Source: Spirochaetia bacterium UBA5550
GTDB taxonomy: Bacteria; Spirochaetota; UBA4802; UBA5550
Assembly: GCA_002425885.1 (NCBI GenBank)
Contig: DINC01000242.1
Location: 13,611 to 45,215, forward strand
Direction of reading: 5' to 3'
DNA length: 31,605 nucleotides
Shown: piece after piece, positions 15,597 through 24,079 of the stretch
How the letters are laid out: each line of letters starts with the position of its first letter
How positions within the stretch are numbered: position 1 is the first letter of the stretch
Position numbers and translations under genes: made by a program
Notes under the pieces: model-generated
Databases searched by the model: none
What the model saw: only the letters and a program-made list of their open reading frames with translations
What the model was told of the DNA's origin: nothing

Positions 15597-16229
15597 TCAG
15601 CCCCAGAGTTTAATGGGGGGGTAGTTTACAAGGGCGTGGAGGATGTCGCTTCTTGTTATAATTCCTTCAAGTTTCCTGTTATCGTCAAGTATAGGCATGC
15701 TCCCTATATGCTCATCAAACATGACTTTTGCTATCCTTCTTATATCTGTAAACCTCCCTGCTGTTATTACCTCTTTCACCATTATATCTGAGATAATCCC
15801 CCCTGTGCTGTTCACTACGCTGTCATTCTCGATAAGTAGAGATTTAAGGAGATCCCTGTCTGAAACTATACCTGCGATTTTCCCCCCGGAAGATAAAACC
15901 GGCATGTGATAAATACCTGTTGTTTTAAAATATTTCCAGGCATCACTTATCTTCATATCAGGGGATATGGTTTTAACAGGTGAGTTCATAATCTGGTAAG
16001 CGTGGAATATCGGTTCAAGTTCATTTTTTATATTTATAGATTCCCTGTAACTCTTTTCAGCGTAGGATAGAGCGTGTCCCCCTCCGCTGTATGCATCACC
16101 CCCTTTCTCGCCGTTTATGAATTTACGCACCCTGTTTTTCCCGCCCACATCCCGCACATCCTTTCGATGAAGAAGGGCCTCCAGTGTCAGGTCAAAGTGA
16201 TCGCCGTTAAGTGTATGTATATGAAACAT
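15597..16229 (-). CDS. Two-CBS-domain protein
   Basis: 210 aa. After an unfamiliar ~75-residue N-terminus (basic, with GGKNRVRKFINGEKGGDAYS), two CBS domains fill the rest. The first is MNSPVKTISPDMKISDAWKY to VSDRDLLKSLL and the second is MVKEVITAGRFTDIRRIAKV to ITRSDILHAL. CBS pairs bind adenosine nucleotides and gate a partner protein. The ATG at 16229 sits 10 nt after the stop of the hybrid kinase, with AGGGAG between them, so the two are one transcript. The protein may sense energy charge for the kinase pathway, which is inference. Confidence 0.88.
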   Translation of the reverse strand: MFHIHTLNGDHFDLTLEALLHRKDVRDVGGKNRVRKFINGEKGGDAYSGGGHALSYAEKSYRESINIKNELEPIFHAYQIMNSPVKTISPDMKISDAWKYFKTTGIYHMPVLSSGGKIAGIVSDRDLLKSLLIENDSVVNSTGGIISDIMVKEVITAGRFTDIRRIAKVMFDEHIGSMPILDDNRKLEGIITRSDILHALVNYPPIKLWG

Positions 16230-16239
16230 TAATTGCTCC

Positions 16240-18627
16240 CTAAATAATCGATTTAACCATCACGGAAAGCTCATCTGCAAGATAAGGCTTACGGACTATT
16301 CCTTTAATACCTATAGTATCTGCTGTCAACCTGGATTCCTCATCAAGCATACCTGATGCGAGTATAACCTTCACATCCCTGTTAATATTCTTAAGCTCAA
16401 GAAATACTTCAAGGCCAGACTTCCCGGGCATTGACAGATCAACAATAACAGCGGAAATATCCTGAAATCTTTTTCTGTAAATATCTATCCCGTCATTACC
16501 ATTATCGGCAGTTAAAACAGTATATCCGCACTCCTCAAGGAATCCCTTTGCAATATTAAGCATTACATGCTCATCATCAATAACAAGCACTATGCCGCTC
16601 CCCATGGTGATCTCACCTGAACATTTTCCGGAAGACTCTACCGCTTCAACATTACCATAAGTAGGAATGTACACCGAAAACCGGGAGCCCATGCCCGGCT
16701 CTGAATAAATATGGATAAGCCCCCTGTGCTGTTTGATTATATTATATGTTATCGAAAGGCCAAGCCCCGAACCCTCATCCTGTTTTTTCATTGAAAAAAA
16801 AGGCTCAAATACTCTTTTCCTTGTTTCATTATCCATACCGATACCGGTATCTGATACTTCAACATTCACCCATCTCCCGTCATATGAATAATAATCTGGA
16901 TATAACTCTTTGATAATCAGATCCGACTGCGTTTCTATAGCTCTTACCTTCAGGATCCCGCCCTGTTTATCTTCATGGGGCCGCATAATTGTCATAGCAT
17001 GAGAGGCATTGATACAGAGATTAAGAAACACCTGCTCAATCTGTACAATGTCACCCATAACAACAAGGGGTGCATCAGAGGGGAGATAGTCTATCTCAAC
17101 AGTTTTAGGGAGGCTGTTTCTGCATATCTCTATAACGTGATTCAGCGAGTTATTTATATCCACAGGTGAAAGTGTAATTTCATGTTTTCTGGAAAGAGCA
17201 AGCAGCTGTTTGATAAGCTCTGCGGAGCGTAGAGATGACTCCATACCAATAGTTAAATACTTATCAATCCTGTCCCGTCTTTCAAGCTTCTGATCCTTAA
17301 GCATTCTTGTGAGGAGATCGTAACTGCCGATTATCCCACCCAGAATGTTGTTGAAGTCATGGGCTATTCCGCTTACCAGTGTACCGATTGCCTCCATCTT
17401 CTGCGCCTGCGCGAGCTGTTCATGCACCCGTCTGTTTTCATCCTGCGCTTTTATCCTTTCACTGATGTCCCTTGTAATACCCACAATACCTATGCCCTCA
17501 CCATGTGAATTACGGAGAAATGATACAGTAACTTCAACCGGTATTACTGTTCCATCTTTCCGGAGGTGTTCCAGCTCAATATTTACATACCTGTCCGGAT
17601 CAGCTGTTCCTGAACTTTCAAGTTCAAGCTGTCCCTGAAATATCCGCAGTACCCTGCTGAAAGAGTCAGGAGTATTCCATTTATCAAAGGGGAGGTTCAT
17701 TGCCTCCTCTACATTATAACCGAATATTCTTGTGACCGAGGGGCTGATAAATGTAAAGTGAAGATTCATGTCGGCAGTCCATATCATGTCTGTGATATTA
17801 TCAGCCATGAGCCTGTATTTTATTTCGTTTGCAGCGAGCATGGCATTGGTATTTCTAAGTTCAATAGTCCGTTCGACAACAAGCTCCTCAAGACGATCTC
17901 TGTGGGCACGAAGATCCGATTCAGCTTTGTGACGGATCTTTACCTCTTCATTAAGTTTACGGTTCGCATCTTCCGCTTCATTCTTTGCTTCAGCAAGATG
18001 TTCTTTTTCATCAAGGAGTTTCTGCTGTTCAATCTCCATAGCCTTCTTATACTGCTCACGCATGGACTCATAATTATAGGTAAAGAGAATAATTAAAACA
18101 AGAGTAAAAAGATACCTGGATACAAAACCAGCTTCGTAAACAAAACCGTTAACAGAGAGTGACGGGATTAACAGAAAAGCGGAAGTTACTCCAAAAACAA
18201 AAACAGTCCAGATTACACCCTCTCTCTTCCCCAGAAGAAAAAAGGTAAAGGGGGGTATTGTAAGCACCCACATACTTGCATAGCCCTTCGCAGCACCGGT
18301 ATTAACCCAGTATATCATAAGGAAGCAGAGTAATGAAAGGGCAATCCTGTAGAAGACCTTTGCATTCCTTACCTTTCTGAAAACAACAAGAAACAGAACA
18401 AAAAGCGCAGCTATAATATAATCAACAATCCCATATCCGTAGAATCCGTTTTTAATCAGATGCGCCCCGAAGATAACAAGGGGTGCTATAAGAAGAAAGA
18501 GAAATATTGAAAAAAGTTTTCTTCTTCCCGCCTCCTCAATATCTGACGAGACCGTACCTGAAAGCTGCCGCAGAAATTTGTCTGATATTTTTTTCAATAA
18601 AGGTGACATGTTTTTAATATATATCAA
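16240..18627 (-). CDS. Membrane hybrid histidine kinase (6TM-PAS-HisKA-HATPase-REC)
   Basis: Up to 795 aa. About six hydrophobic helices (~40-195) form a membrane sensor of no named family that I can be sure of. A coiled coil (~200-265) leads to a PAS domain (~270-395, ending GIVGITRDISERIKAQ). HisKA has the H-box VSGIAHDFNNILGG. The ATPase has NLCINASHAM, DTGIGMD and GSGLGLSITYNIIKQHRG. The C-terminal receiver (~678-795) has IDDE and phospho-acceptor D in AVIVDLSMPG, with the conserved K in VRKPY. The H-box type is that of PAS-hybrid kinases signalling by phosphorelay. The annotated end uses TTG 18627; ATG 18609, six codons in, is equally plausible because neither has a good ribosome site. 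Confidence 0.92.
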   Translation of the reverse strand: MIYIKNMSPLLKKISDKFLRQLSGTVSSDIEEAGRRKLFSIFLFLLIAPLVIFGAHLIKNGFYGYGIVDYIIAALFVLFLVVFRKVRNAKVFYRIALSLLCFLMIYWVNTGAAKGYASMWVLTIPPFTFFLLGKREGVIWTVFVFGVTSAFLLIPSLSVNGFVYEAGFVSRYLFTLVLIILFTYNYESMREQYKKAMEIEQQKLLDEKEHLAEAKNEAEDANRKLNEEVKIRHKAESDLRAHRDRLEELVVERTIELRNTNAMLAANEIKYRLMADNITDMIWTADMNLHFTFISPSVTRIFGYNVEEAMNLPFDKWNTPDSFSRVLRIFQGQLELESSGTADPDRYVNIELEHLRKDGTVIPVEVTVSFLRNSHGEGIGIVGITRDISERIKAQDENRRVHEQLAQAQKMEAIGTLVSGIAHDFNNILGGIIGSYDLLTRMLKDQKLERRDRIDKYLTIGMESSLRSAELIKQLLALSRKHEITLSPVDINNSLNHVIEICRNSLPKTVEIDYLPSDAPLVVMGDIVQIEQVFLNLCINASHAMTIMRPHEDKQGGILKVRAIETQSDLIIKELYPDYYSYDGRWVNVEVSDTGIGMDNETRKRVFEPFFSMKKQDEGSGLGLSITYNIIKQHRGLIHIYSEPGMGSRFSVYIPTYGNVEAVESSGKCSGEITMGSGIVLVIDDEHVMLNIAKGFLEECGYTVLTADNGNDGIDIYRKRFQDISAVIVDLSMPGKSGLEVFLELKNINRDVKVILASGMLDEESRLTADTIGIKGIVRKPYLADELSVMVKSII

Positions 18628-18736
18628 ATCCCGGTAATTGACAATTATTATAACATACTTCCCTGTTTTTTAATACACGCAGAAGCCTGAATCATTTTGT
18701 AAAAAATTGTTGCACAGAATCACCCCTTTATATTTA

Positions 18737-18752
18737 TTGAACAATCATTCAA
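18737..18752 (+). promoter_or_regulatory. Possible TetR-type operator
   Basis: TTGAACAATCATTCAA: arms TTGAA/TTCAA around a 6-bp centre, 24 bp before the YheT-like start. The shape resembles binding sites of AcrR/TetR-family repressors. No TetR gene is in the window, so this is a suggestion. Confidence 0.35.
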
Positions 18753-18776
18753 TTATATCATTTTTAAGGTAATGTT

Positions 18777-19742
18777 ATGCCTGTAATAGAAAATTCAACA
18801 TACAAAGCTCCGCTCTTTTTCGGGAACAATCATGTTCAGACCGTTCTCCCGACACTGTTCCGTAAAGTTAAAGGGGTGAATTACGAAAGGGAGAGAATAG
18901 ACACTCCGGACGGGGATTTCATTGATATAGATATATCCCCTGTGAAATCCGACAGGGCGATTGTGCTTTCACACGGCCTTGAGGGTGATTCAGGGAGACA
19001 CTACATGAAAGGTATGATCCGGGCGTTCAACCGCAGGGGATGGGATGGAGTAGCTTTTAACTTCAGGGGATGCAGCGGTGAGCCCAACAGGAATGCTGTT
19101 ACCTATCACAGCGGAAAAACAGAGGATCTCCACGCTGTTGTGCAGCACCTTATCAGGACAAAAAAATATAAATCAATAGTTATTGCGGGATTCAGCCTTG
19201 GAGCAAACCTTACTCTAAAATATGCAGGGGAGAGAGGAAAAAATATACTCCCGCAGATAAAATGCGCTGTGGGGATATCAGCCCCTTGCGATCTGATATC
19301 CTCCTCTGTTGAAATTCATAAACCAAAAAACTACATCTATTCAAAAAGATTTTTAGTGACACTGATTGAGAAGATGAAGGAGAAGGAAGCTCAATTTCCT
19401 GAGGGGATTTCACGGGATTATTCATCGATCAAAACTCTCGGAGATTTCGACAATACTTTCACAGCACCACTCAACGGATTCAAAGATGCAATGGATTACT
19501 GGGGGAGATGCAGTTCCGGAAAGTATATAGCAGATACTGCGATTCCCACGCTTATATTAAATGCGAAGGATGACCCTATACTGGGGCCCGGGTGTTTCCC
19601 TTACGAGCAAGCAGAGGCAAACAGTAACCTGTTTCTTGAAGTTCCGGAGAAAGGGGGACACATGGGATTCATTACATTCGGCAGAAACGGGGAGTTCTGG
19701 CACGAGACAAGGGTGGCGGAGTTTGTGGAGGGGTGCCTATAG
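18777..19742 (+). CDS. YheT-like alpha/beta hydrolase
   Basis: 321 aa, of the COG0429 family. N-terminal hallmark FFGNNHVQTVLPTLFRK is followed by the oxyanion HGLEGDSGRHYMKG, the NFRGCSGEPN segment, the nucleophile elbow GFSLGAN (S140), the acid in NAKDDPILG (near 262) and the base in EKGGHMGF (near 292). All catalytic residues are present. The family are esterase-like enzymes with uncertain natural substrates, lipids being likely. ATG 18777 has AAGG upstream. The last codons overlap the exosortase gene end by 6 bp on the opposite strand. A possible TetR operator lies upstream. Confidence 0.9.
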   Translation: MPVIENSTYKAPLFFGNNHVQTVLPTLFRKVKGVNYERERIDTPDGDFIDIDISPVKSDRAIVLSHGLEGDSGRHYMKGMIRAFNRRGWDGVAFNFRGCSGEPNRNAVTYHSGKTEDLHAVVQHLIRTKKYKSIVIAGFSLGANLTLKYAGERGKNILPQIKCAVGISAPCDLISSSVEIHKPKNYIYSKRFLVTLIEKMKEKEAQFPEGISRDYSSIKTLGDFDNTFTAPLNGFKDAMDYWGRCSSGKYIADTAIPTLILNAKDDPILGPGCFPYEQAEANSNLFLEVPEKGGHMGFITFGRNGEFWHETRVAEFVEGCL

Positions 19743-21218
19743 TTTTTTCAGTATCAGGGGCATCTCATTACGGGCAAAATCCAGGAGAACGCTCTCCCCT
19801 TTTTCAACATTGTTCAATTGAACTACCCTGGATAAGCGGAACATCATGCAGTCATAATCTTTTGCGAACTGCGTGATTAGTATCTTCTGAAGATCAATAT
19901 AATTCCCTACAGTCCTGTCATTGAACCTGTACCAGTAATATACCAGCAGCCCCCTGCCGTTTCTCGAAAAAAGCATTCTCCTGGCCGGTGTACCGTTTAT
20001 CATCACATCATTCTGTTCCAGCAGATTATACCCCTCACCCTTGAGACAAAGTTCGGGACGGTGAAGGAACGGGCCCCTGTCCCCCACTGAATGGAAGAAG
20101 TAAAGATAAACTTTACCATCTTCACCGGTGCTCCCCTTCCTGATATACTGCCGCATCAGGATATCATCAGTATTAAGCATCCTGTAGTAACTCTCCGGAA
20201 GTGGTTCATCCACAGAACTCCACCTGTCAGTTTCCGCTGCAATTAAATTCAGCTTATCAGGGAATTCTTTCTCCTCCTGATAAAAAGCTTTTACCTGATA
20301 TACCAGTGAAAAAACCGTAAGAATAATCATTACGACAATATAAGGGAGAAGGTCTCTCTTTTCCTTTTCTGTCTGAGGGTTACACCCGTCCTTACTTTTC
20401 ATTGAAGCAGGGAGTCCGAAGGAGAGTTCATTGAAGAGCGACACCAGAAACAGAATAACAAGAAATATCAGAATACCAATTCCTTCATGAAAATCCTCAA
20501 GTGCAAATTTCCCGTAGCCATTTACAGTTAGGACTGAAACTATAATGATTCTTAATATATTAGAAATAATTGCAGCAGGAATTGAAATCAGATAATCTAT
20601 CCACGCGATGAATCTTCTCTTCTGTATCAACGCGAAAAACCAGAGCAGTGACACCATGCCGAAAAGATTCTCCATTCCGCTGCATGCAGGTGTTATTTCA
20701 ATGTAGTAATTATTGATATACAGCATACTGCCGTATCTTTCAATTGACGGATAAATAACTGAAAGTATAAGTTCTGAAACATGCGCTGAAAACATCTTCA
20801 TATCAAAAGTCAGGGGATCGAGAATAAATCCCGGCAGAGGGATGGCCAGCAGCAGATAAACAAAAAGCATGAAATTCTTCAGTGCAAAACTTCTTCCGTG
20901 ATAAAACAGAACCAGACCTGCGATTAAAAAATAAACCGCAAAATACTGAAATGTCTCAATGGCAAGATACCTTCCTGAGAGATCAAGAAACATCGCGAAT
21001 ACTATAATTACCGTACCTGTGATGCGGGAAGGTTGTGCCCTGTTTTTAGAACTCTTATAATTTCTGTAGAGGAGCCAGAGAAAAGCGGCAAGCACAAGTG
21101 GACCCTGACTATAATATGAATCAGCCAGGAACCAGCGCATTGATAAGACTATTATACTGCTGCTGAAAAACAGCAGTACAGCTAAAAACAGCAGTGCCTC
21201 ATCTCTCCGGAAATTCAT
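19737..21218 (-). CDS. Exosortase fused to an EpsI-type domain
   Basis: 493 aa. The N-terminal ~270 residues have about eight membrane helices and the exosortase catalytic set: C179 in ITPACSGMENLFG, R223 in SNILRIIIVS and H244 in EDFHEGIGIL. This cysteine transpeptidase-like enzyme cuts PEP-CTERM tails at the cell envelope. After a short cytoplasmic loop and one more helix (~292-312), residues ~315-493 form an EpsI-type (DUF3485) domain, with FHSVGDRGPFLHRPELCLKG and a C-terminal YYWYRFNDR. The PEP-CTERM gene ends 50 bp upstream, so enzyme and substrate are probably one transcript. No strong ribosome site precedes ATG 21218. Chemistry is inferred from family. Confidence 0.9.
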   Translation of the reverse strand: MNFRRDEALLFLAVLLFFSSSIIVLSMRWFLADSYYSQGPLVLAAFLWLLYRNYKSSKNRAQPSRITGTVIIVFAMFLDLSGRYLAIETFQYFAVYFLIAGLVLFYHGRSFALKNFMLFVYLLLAIPLPGFILDPLTFDMKMFSAHVSELILSVIYPSIERYGSMLYINNYYIEITPACSGMENLFGMVSLLWFFALIQKRRFIAWIDYLISIPAAIISNILRIIIVSVLTVNGYGKFALEDFHEGIGILIFLVILFLVSLFNELSFGLPASMKSKDGCNPQTEKEKRDLLPYIVVMIILTVFSLVYQVKAFYQEEKEFPDKLNLIAAETDRWSSVDEPLPESYYRMLNTDDILMRQYIRKGSTGEDGKVYLYFFHSVGDRGPFLHRPELCLKGEGYNLLEQNDVMINGTPARRMLFSRNGRGLLVYYWYRFNDRTVGNYIDLQKILITQFAKDYDCMMFRLSRVVQLNNVEKGESVLLDFARNEMPLILKKL

Positions 21219-21268
21219 CTATTGCAGATATCTTTTTTTACCGGGAATCATTTCCGGAAGAATATATA

Positions 21269-21523
21269 TCACAGATCTTTAATTTTCTTTGCACCGAAAG
21301 CTGCGGCAATACCGCCGGCAATAAGAAGAATAGTTGCAGGCTCCGGAGTACCGCCTCCGCCACTATGAGGTTCATGACCATAACCAGGTCCGTTGCCTTG
21401 TCCCGAATTACCTGCTCCATAACTATGATGATTGCTTTTGCTCCCCTTGGAATTACCCAGACTGAAAGCTGATGTTGATAATGCCAGCGTAATCAGCAAT
21501 ATCAGAATAACCTGTTTTTTCAT
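21269..21523 (-). CDS. Short Gly-rich PEP-CTERM protein, probable exosortase substrate
   Basis: 84 aa. A signal peptide (1-21, MKKQVILILLITLALSTSAF) is followed by a small His/Gly/Ser/Asn-rich mature part (22-58, HHSYGAGNSGQGNGPGYGHE). A full sorting tail follows: TPEPAT with P60-E61-P62, the helix ILLIAGGIAAAFGA and the basic end KKIKDL. After cleavage only about 40 residues would remain. ATG 21523 has a strong GGGAGG. The gene lies directly upstream of the exosortase gene on the same strand. Glycine-rich composition suggests a flexible surface or matrix component. This is the only PEP-CTERM gene seen in the window. Confidence 0.9.
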   Translation of the reverse strand: MKKQVILILLITLALSTSAFSLGNSKGSKSNHHSYGAGNSGQGNGPGYGHEPHSGGGGTPEPATILLIAGGIAAAFGAKKIKDL

Positions 21524-21690
21524 GATACCTCCCGATGTATATATCTATATAACGCTTATATTGTAATATACTAATAATACAAGCTCTATTTAGCACAATC
21601 GGGCTATTTTATAAAAAAAATATACAATTTGCGCAATTTATGCTGAAAAATTCAGGTTTATATTCATTTTTACGGAAAAGAGACCCTTAT

Positions 21691-21945
21691 CTATCGCAAC
21701 ATGAAAGTTTTTTCATTCTTTATTTTTATAAGCAGATGCTCAAGGCCGTTGATCTTTATTTCATATAGAGTCCCGAGCAGCATCCCTAACTTCCCCTGGG
21801 GGAGCCCCTGATTATACAGCCACTCCACATAGTTCACAGGGAGCTCACACAGTATGCGCCCCTTAAATTTTCCGAAGGGCATCTCCATTGACACAAGATC
21901 CCGGAGTATTTCAGGATTAAAAAGATGCGATGCTGATTCTTCCAT
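21691..21945 (-). CDS. DUF3820 family protein
   Basis: 84 aa. The body MEMPFGKFKGRILCELPVNY, VEWLYNQGLPQGKLGMLLGT, LYEIKINGLEHLL has the MPFGK-x-KG and EIKINGLE signatures of the short DUF3820 family, also annotated as putative quorum-sensing-regulated virulence factor. Family function is not established in general. Upstream lies a long inverted repeat (21966-22040) that separates it from the Tgt-fusion gene, so co-transcription is unsure. No strong ribosome site is evident. Confidence 0.8.
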   Translation of the reverse strand: MEESASHLFNPEILRDLVSMEMPFGKFKGRILCELPVNYVEWLYNQGLPQGKLGMLLGTLYEIKINGLEHLLIKIKNEKTFMLR

Positions 21946-21965
21946 AACTATACCTATAATATTTT

Positions 21966-22040
21966 CATCCCGCGAAGCCGCCAGGATGCAAAGGAATTAT
22001 ATTTTTAATAATCTTTGCGCCTCTGCGGCTTTGCGGGATG
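21966..22040. repeat. Long imperfect inverted repeat, REP-like
   Basis: Arms 21966-21993 and 22013-22040 (CATCCCGCGAAGCCGCCAGG and its partner CTGCGGCTTTGCGGGATG) pair over about 28 bp with a few mismatches around an AT-rich 19-bp loop. A T-run follows on the plus strand, but no plus-strand gene precedes it. The arms resemble a common intergenic repeat in many genomes. It may also end the Tgt-fusion transcript. Confidence 0.6.
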
Positions 22041-22045
22041 TTTTT

Positions 22046-24079
22046 TTATTTTTCAATTAAATCAAACTGCGGATGCTCAAGCACCCTTCTCTCTATCTCT
22101 CTCTTTTCATCGTCACTGCAATCAGCCCCGTGTTTTGAGCTGCTTCGCTCAAACCTTCCGAGCCACTCACGGTCAAGAAGTTTAATCCATGGCGGACACG
22201 CTTCCGGCATCGAGAATGCGGCAGTTGTTTCGGACTTCGGGCCTGTGCCGGCCCCTATCCCCACATAGAAGCCCGCTGCCAGAAGAGCTCCCCTCACCTG
22301 TGTTGATGAAGAGTAAGTGAACAGCATGGTTTTTGTGCCGGAGCATTTTTCATGCAGTTCTCTGAACAAAGAGTATCTCCACAAAGGTGTATCAGTATGA
22401 AGCGAAAACGGATCATAATATATGCAGTGAGGTGTATCCGCGGAAGATGCATGTTCCCTGAAATCACCTTCAAGCAGAATCCATTCAAGAGGGAGACGTG
22501 CTGATCTCCATTTTGCATTGTTCAATATCGCTGCCGGTGCGGGATGTTTAACATGGGGAAAAAGTGACGGATTCTTCACAGCCAGTCTGAGAGAATCGAG
22601 ATCATTTTCAAAACTGATAATCCTGAGATGCGGCAGGACACCTCTCTCCCCGGAAAGCCTTTCAAATTCCCTTACTGTTGCCATGGCATTTGTCCCGGCG
22701 CCCAGGCCCACATCCCAGATTACAAAGCTCTCACCTCTGTGTCCGGAGAGTGTTTCCGCCATATTAAGCTGATCCGCATAAAGCCGTTTTGCCTCAATAA
22801 CCGGATCAGTGACAGAGTGCATCACCTCACCTGAACTGACATGACGTATACTGTGGAATCCCCCCTCCTGCTTCACAATTTCATAATTGCCCAGAGACAT
22901 GGTATTCTTCTGCTTCTTCACACGGGTAGGAACCGGCGGATGGTTCTCATCACCCCGCACGAGAATGTCCCGCTGTCCGAGATAGTATGAGTAAAAATCA
23001 CCGGCAATTATATGCTGACGCATTGAATTCATAAGATTTCTGTAAAAAGTAAGATTATGGATCCCCACAAGGTTTCCGCCATAGTACTCACCAGTTTTAA
23101 TGAGGTGATGTATATATCCGCGGCTGTATCTTCTGCATGCTGGACATGAACAGTTCTCATCTATGGGTATATCAGAAAACTTATACACTCCGCGCCTCAG
23201 TTCAATGATGCCATTAGAAGTATATGCTACACCCTGCTGCCCGTGCGATGTAGGGAGTATACAGTCGAACATATCCACCCCCCTGTGAACAGCTTCAAGA
23301 AGGTCTATTGGAGTCCCTACCCCCATAAGGTAGCGCGGGTAATCTGTCGGAAGAAGCGACGCTGTAAGCTCAGTCATATCGTTACGCTCATTTCCGGTTT
23401 CACCCACTGCGAGCCCCCCGATTGCGTAACCGTCAAAGGGGAGAGATGTAATCTGCTCCGCGCTTCGTTTTCGGAGTTCAGGATAGCATGCACCCTGCAC
23501 AATACCGAAAATCGACTGAGGGGAATCTCCACGTGCGGCAAGGCTCCTCTCCGCCCAGCGTGCAGTAAGCTCCACAGACTCTTCACAGATTCCGGCCTCA
23601 GATGTTGAAGATATACACTGATCCATGGCCATCATTATATCGCTTCCGATATATCTCTGTGTCTCTATACTTTTTTCCGGGCTGAGAAGTATTGTTACCC
23701 CGTCATGATAACTCCGGAAAGCAGCACCCTCCTCAGTAATCTTCACTGCGTTTGGAAGAGAGAATACCTGGAATCCCCCGGAATCTGTGAGCACTGATCT
23801 CTCCCAGTTCATAAACTTATGTATACCGCCGAATTTACGGAAGACCTCTGTGCCTGGACGTATAAGGAGGTGATACGTATTCGCCAGGAGAACAGGGAAA
23901 CCCAGCTCATCAACAGCAGCCATATCCTGCGTCCGGATTACCCCCCTGGTTGCAACAGGCATAAACACTGGGGTCTCAACTTCATTATGAAGTGTAATTA
24001 ACCTTGAGGCCCGTGCTCTCGTATTTGGAGCCTCTGCCTCCACCCTGAAATTGAGCCTTTTATTACTGATTGTATTCAT
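22046..24079 (-). CDS. tgt: tRNA-guanine transglycosylase fused to an MnmC-like methyltransferase
   Basis: 677 aa. Residues ~8-370 are a bacterial Tgt: TDSGGFQVFSLPN with D99, GFDGYAIGGLAVGE-type base pocket (YAIGGLAVGE), YLMGVG, nucleophile D272 in MFDCILPT and the zinc site C310-C312-C315...H341. Residues ~395-677 are a SAM-dependent methyltransferase of MnmC type: VIWDVGLGAGTN motif I, ISFENDL, then CIYYDPFSLHTDTPLW and LFTYSSSTQVRGALLAAGF. Tgt swaps G34 for preQ1 or queuine in tRNAs with GUN anticodons. Single-domain Tgt is about 375 aa, so the extra domain is a true fusion. The usual PTRxxRxG after DC is PTSHGQQG here, and the DEC of E. coli Tgt is DQC. Start ATG 24079. Confidence 0.88.
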   Translation of the reverse strand: MNTISNKRLNFRVEAEAPNTRARASRLITLHNEVETPVFMPVATRGVIRTQDMAAVDELGFPVLLANTYHLLIRPGTEVFRKFGGIHKFMNWERSVLTDSGGFQVFSLPNAVKITEEGAAFRSYHDGVTILLSPEKSIETQRYIGSDIMMAMDQCISSTSEAGICEESVELTARWAERSLAARGDSPQSIFGIVQGACYPELRKRSAEQITSLPFDGYAIGGLAVGETGNERNDMTELTASLLPTDYPRYLMGVGTPIDLLEAVHRGVDMFDCILPTSHGQQGVAYTSNGIIELRRGVYKFSDIPIDENCSCPACRRYSRGYIHHLIKTGEYYGGNLVGIHNLTFYRNLMNSMRQHIIAGDFYSYYLGQRDILVRGDENHPPVPTRVKKQKNTMSLGNYEIVKQEGGFHSIRHVSSGEVMHSVTDPVIEAKRLYADQLNMAETLSGHRGESFVIWDVGLGAGTNAMATVREFERLSGERGVLPHLRIISFENDLDSLRLAVKNPSLFPHVKHPAPAAILNNAKWRSARLPLEWILLEGDFREHASSADTPHCIYYDPFSLHTDTPLWRYSLFRELHEKCSGTKTMLFTYSSSTQVRGALLAAGFYVGIGAGTGPKSETTAAFSMPEACPPWIKLLDREWLGRFERSSSKHGADCSDDEKREIERRVLEHPQFDLIEK

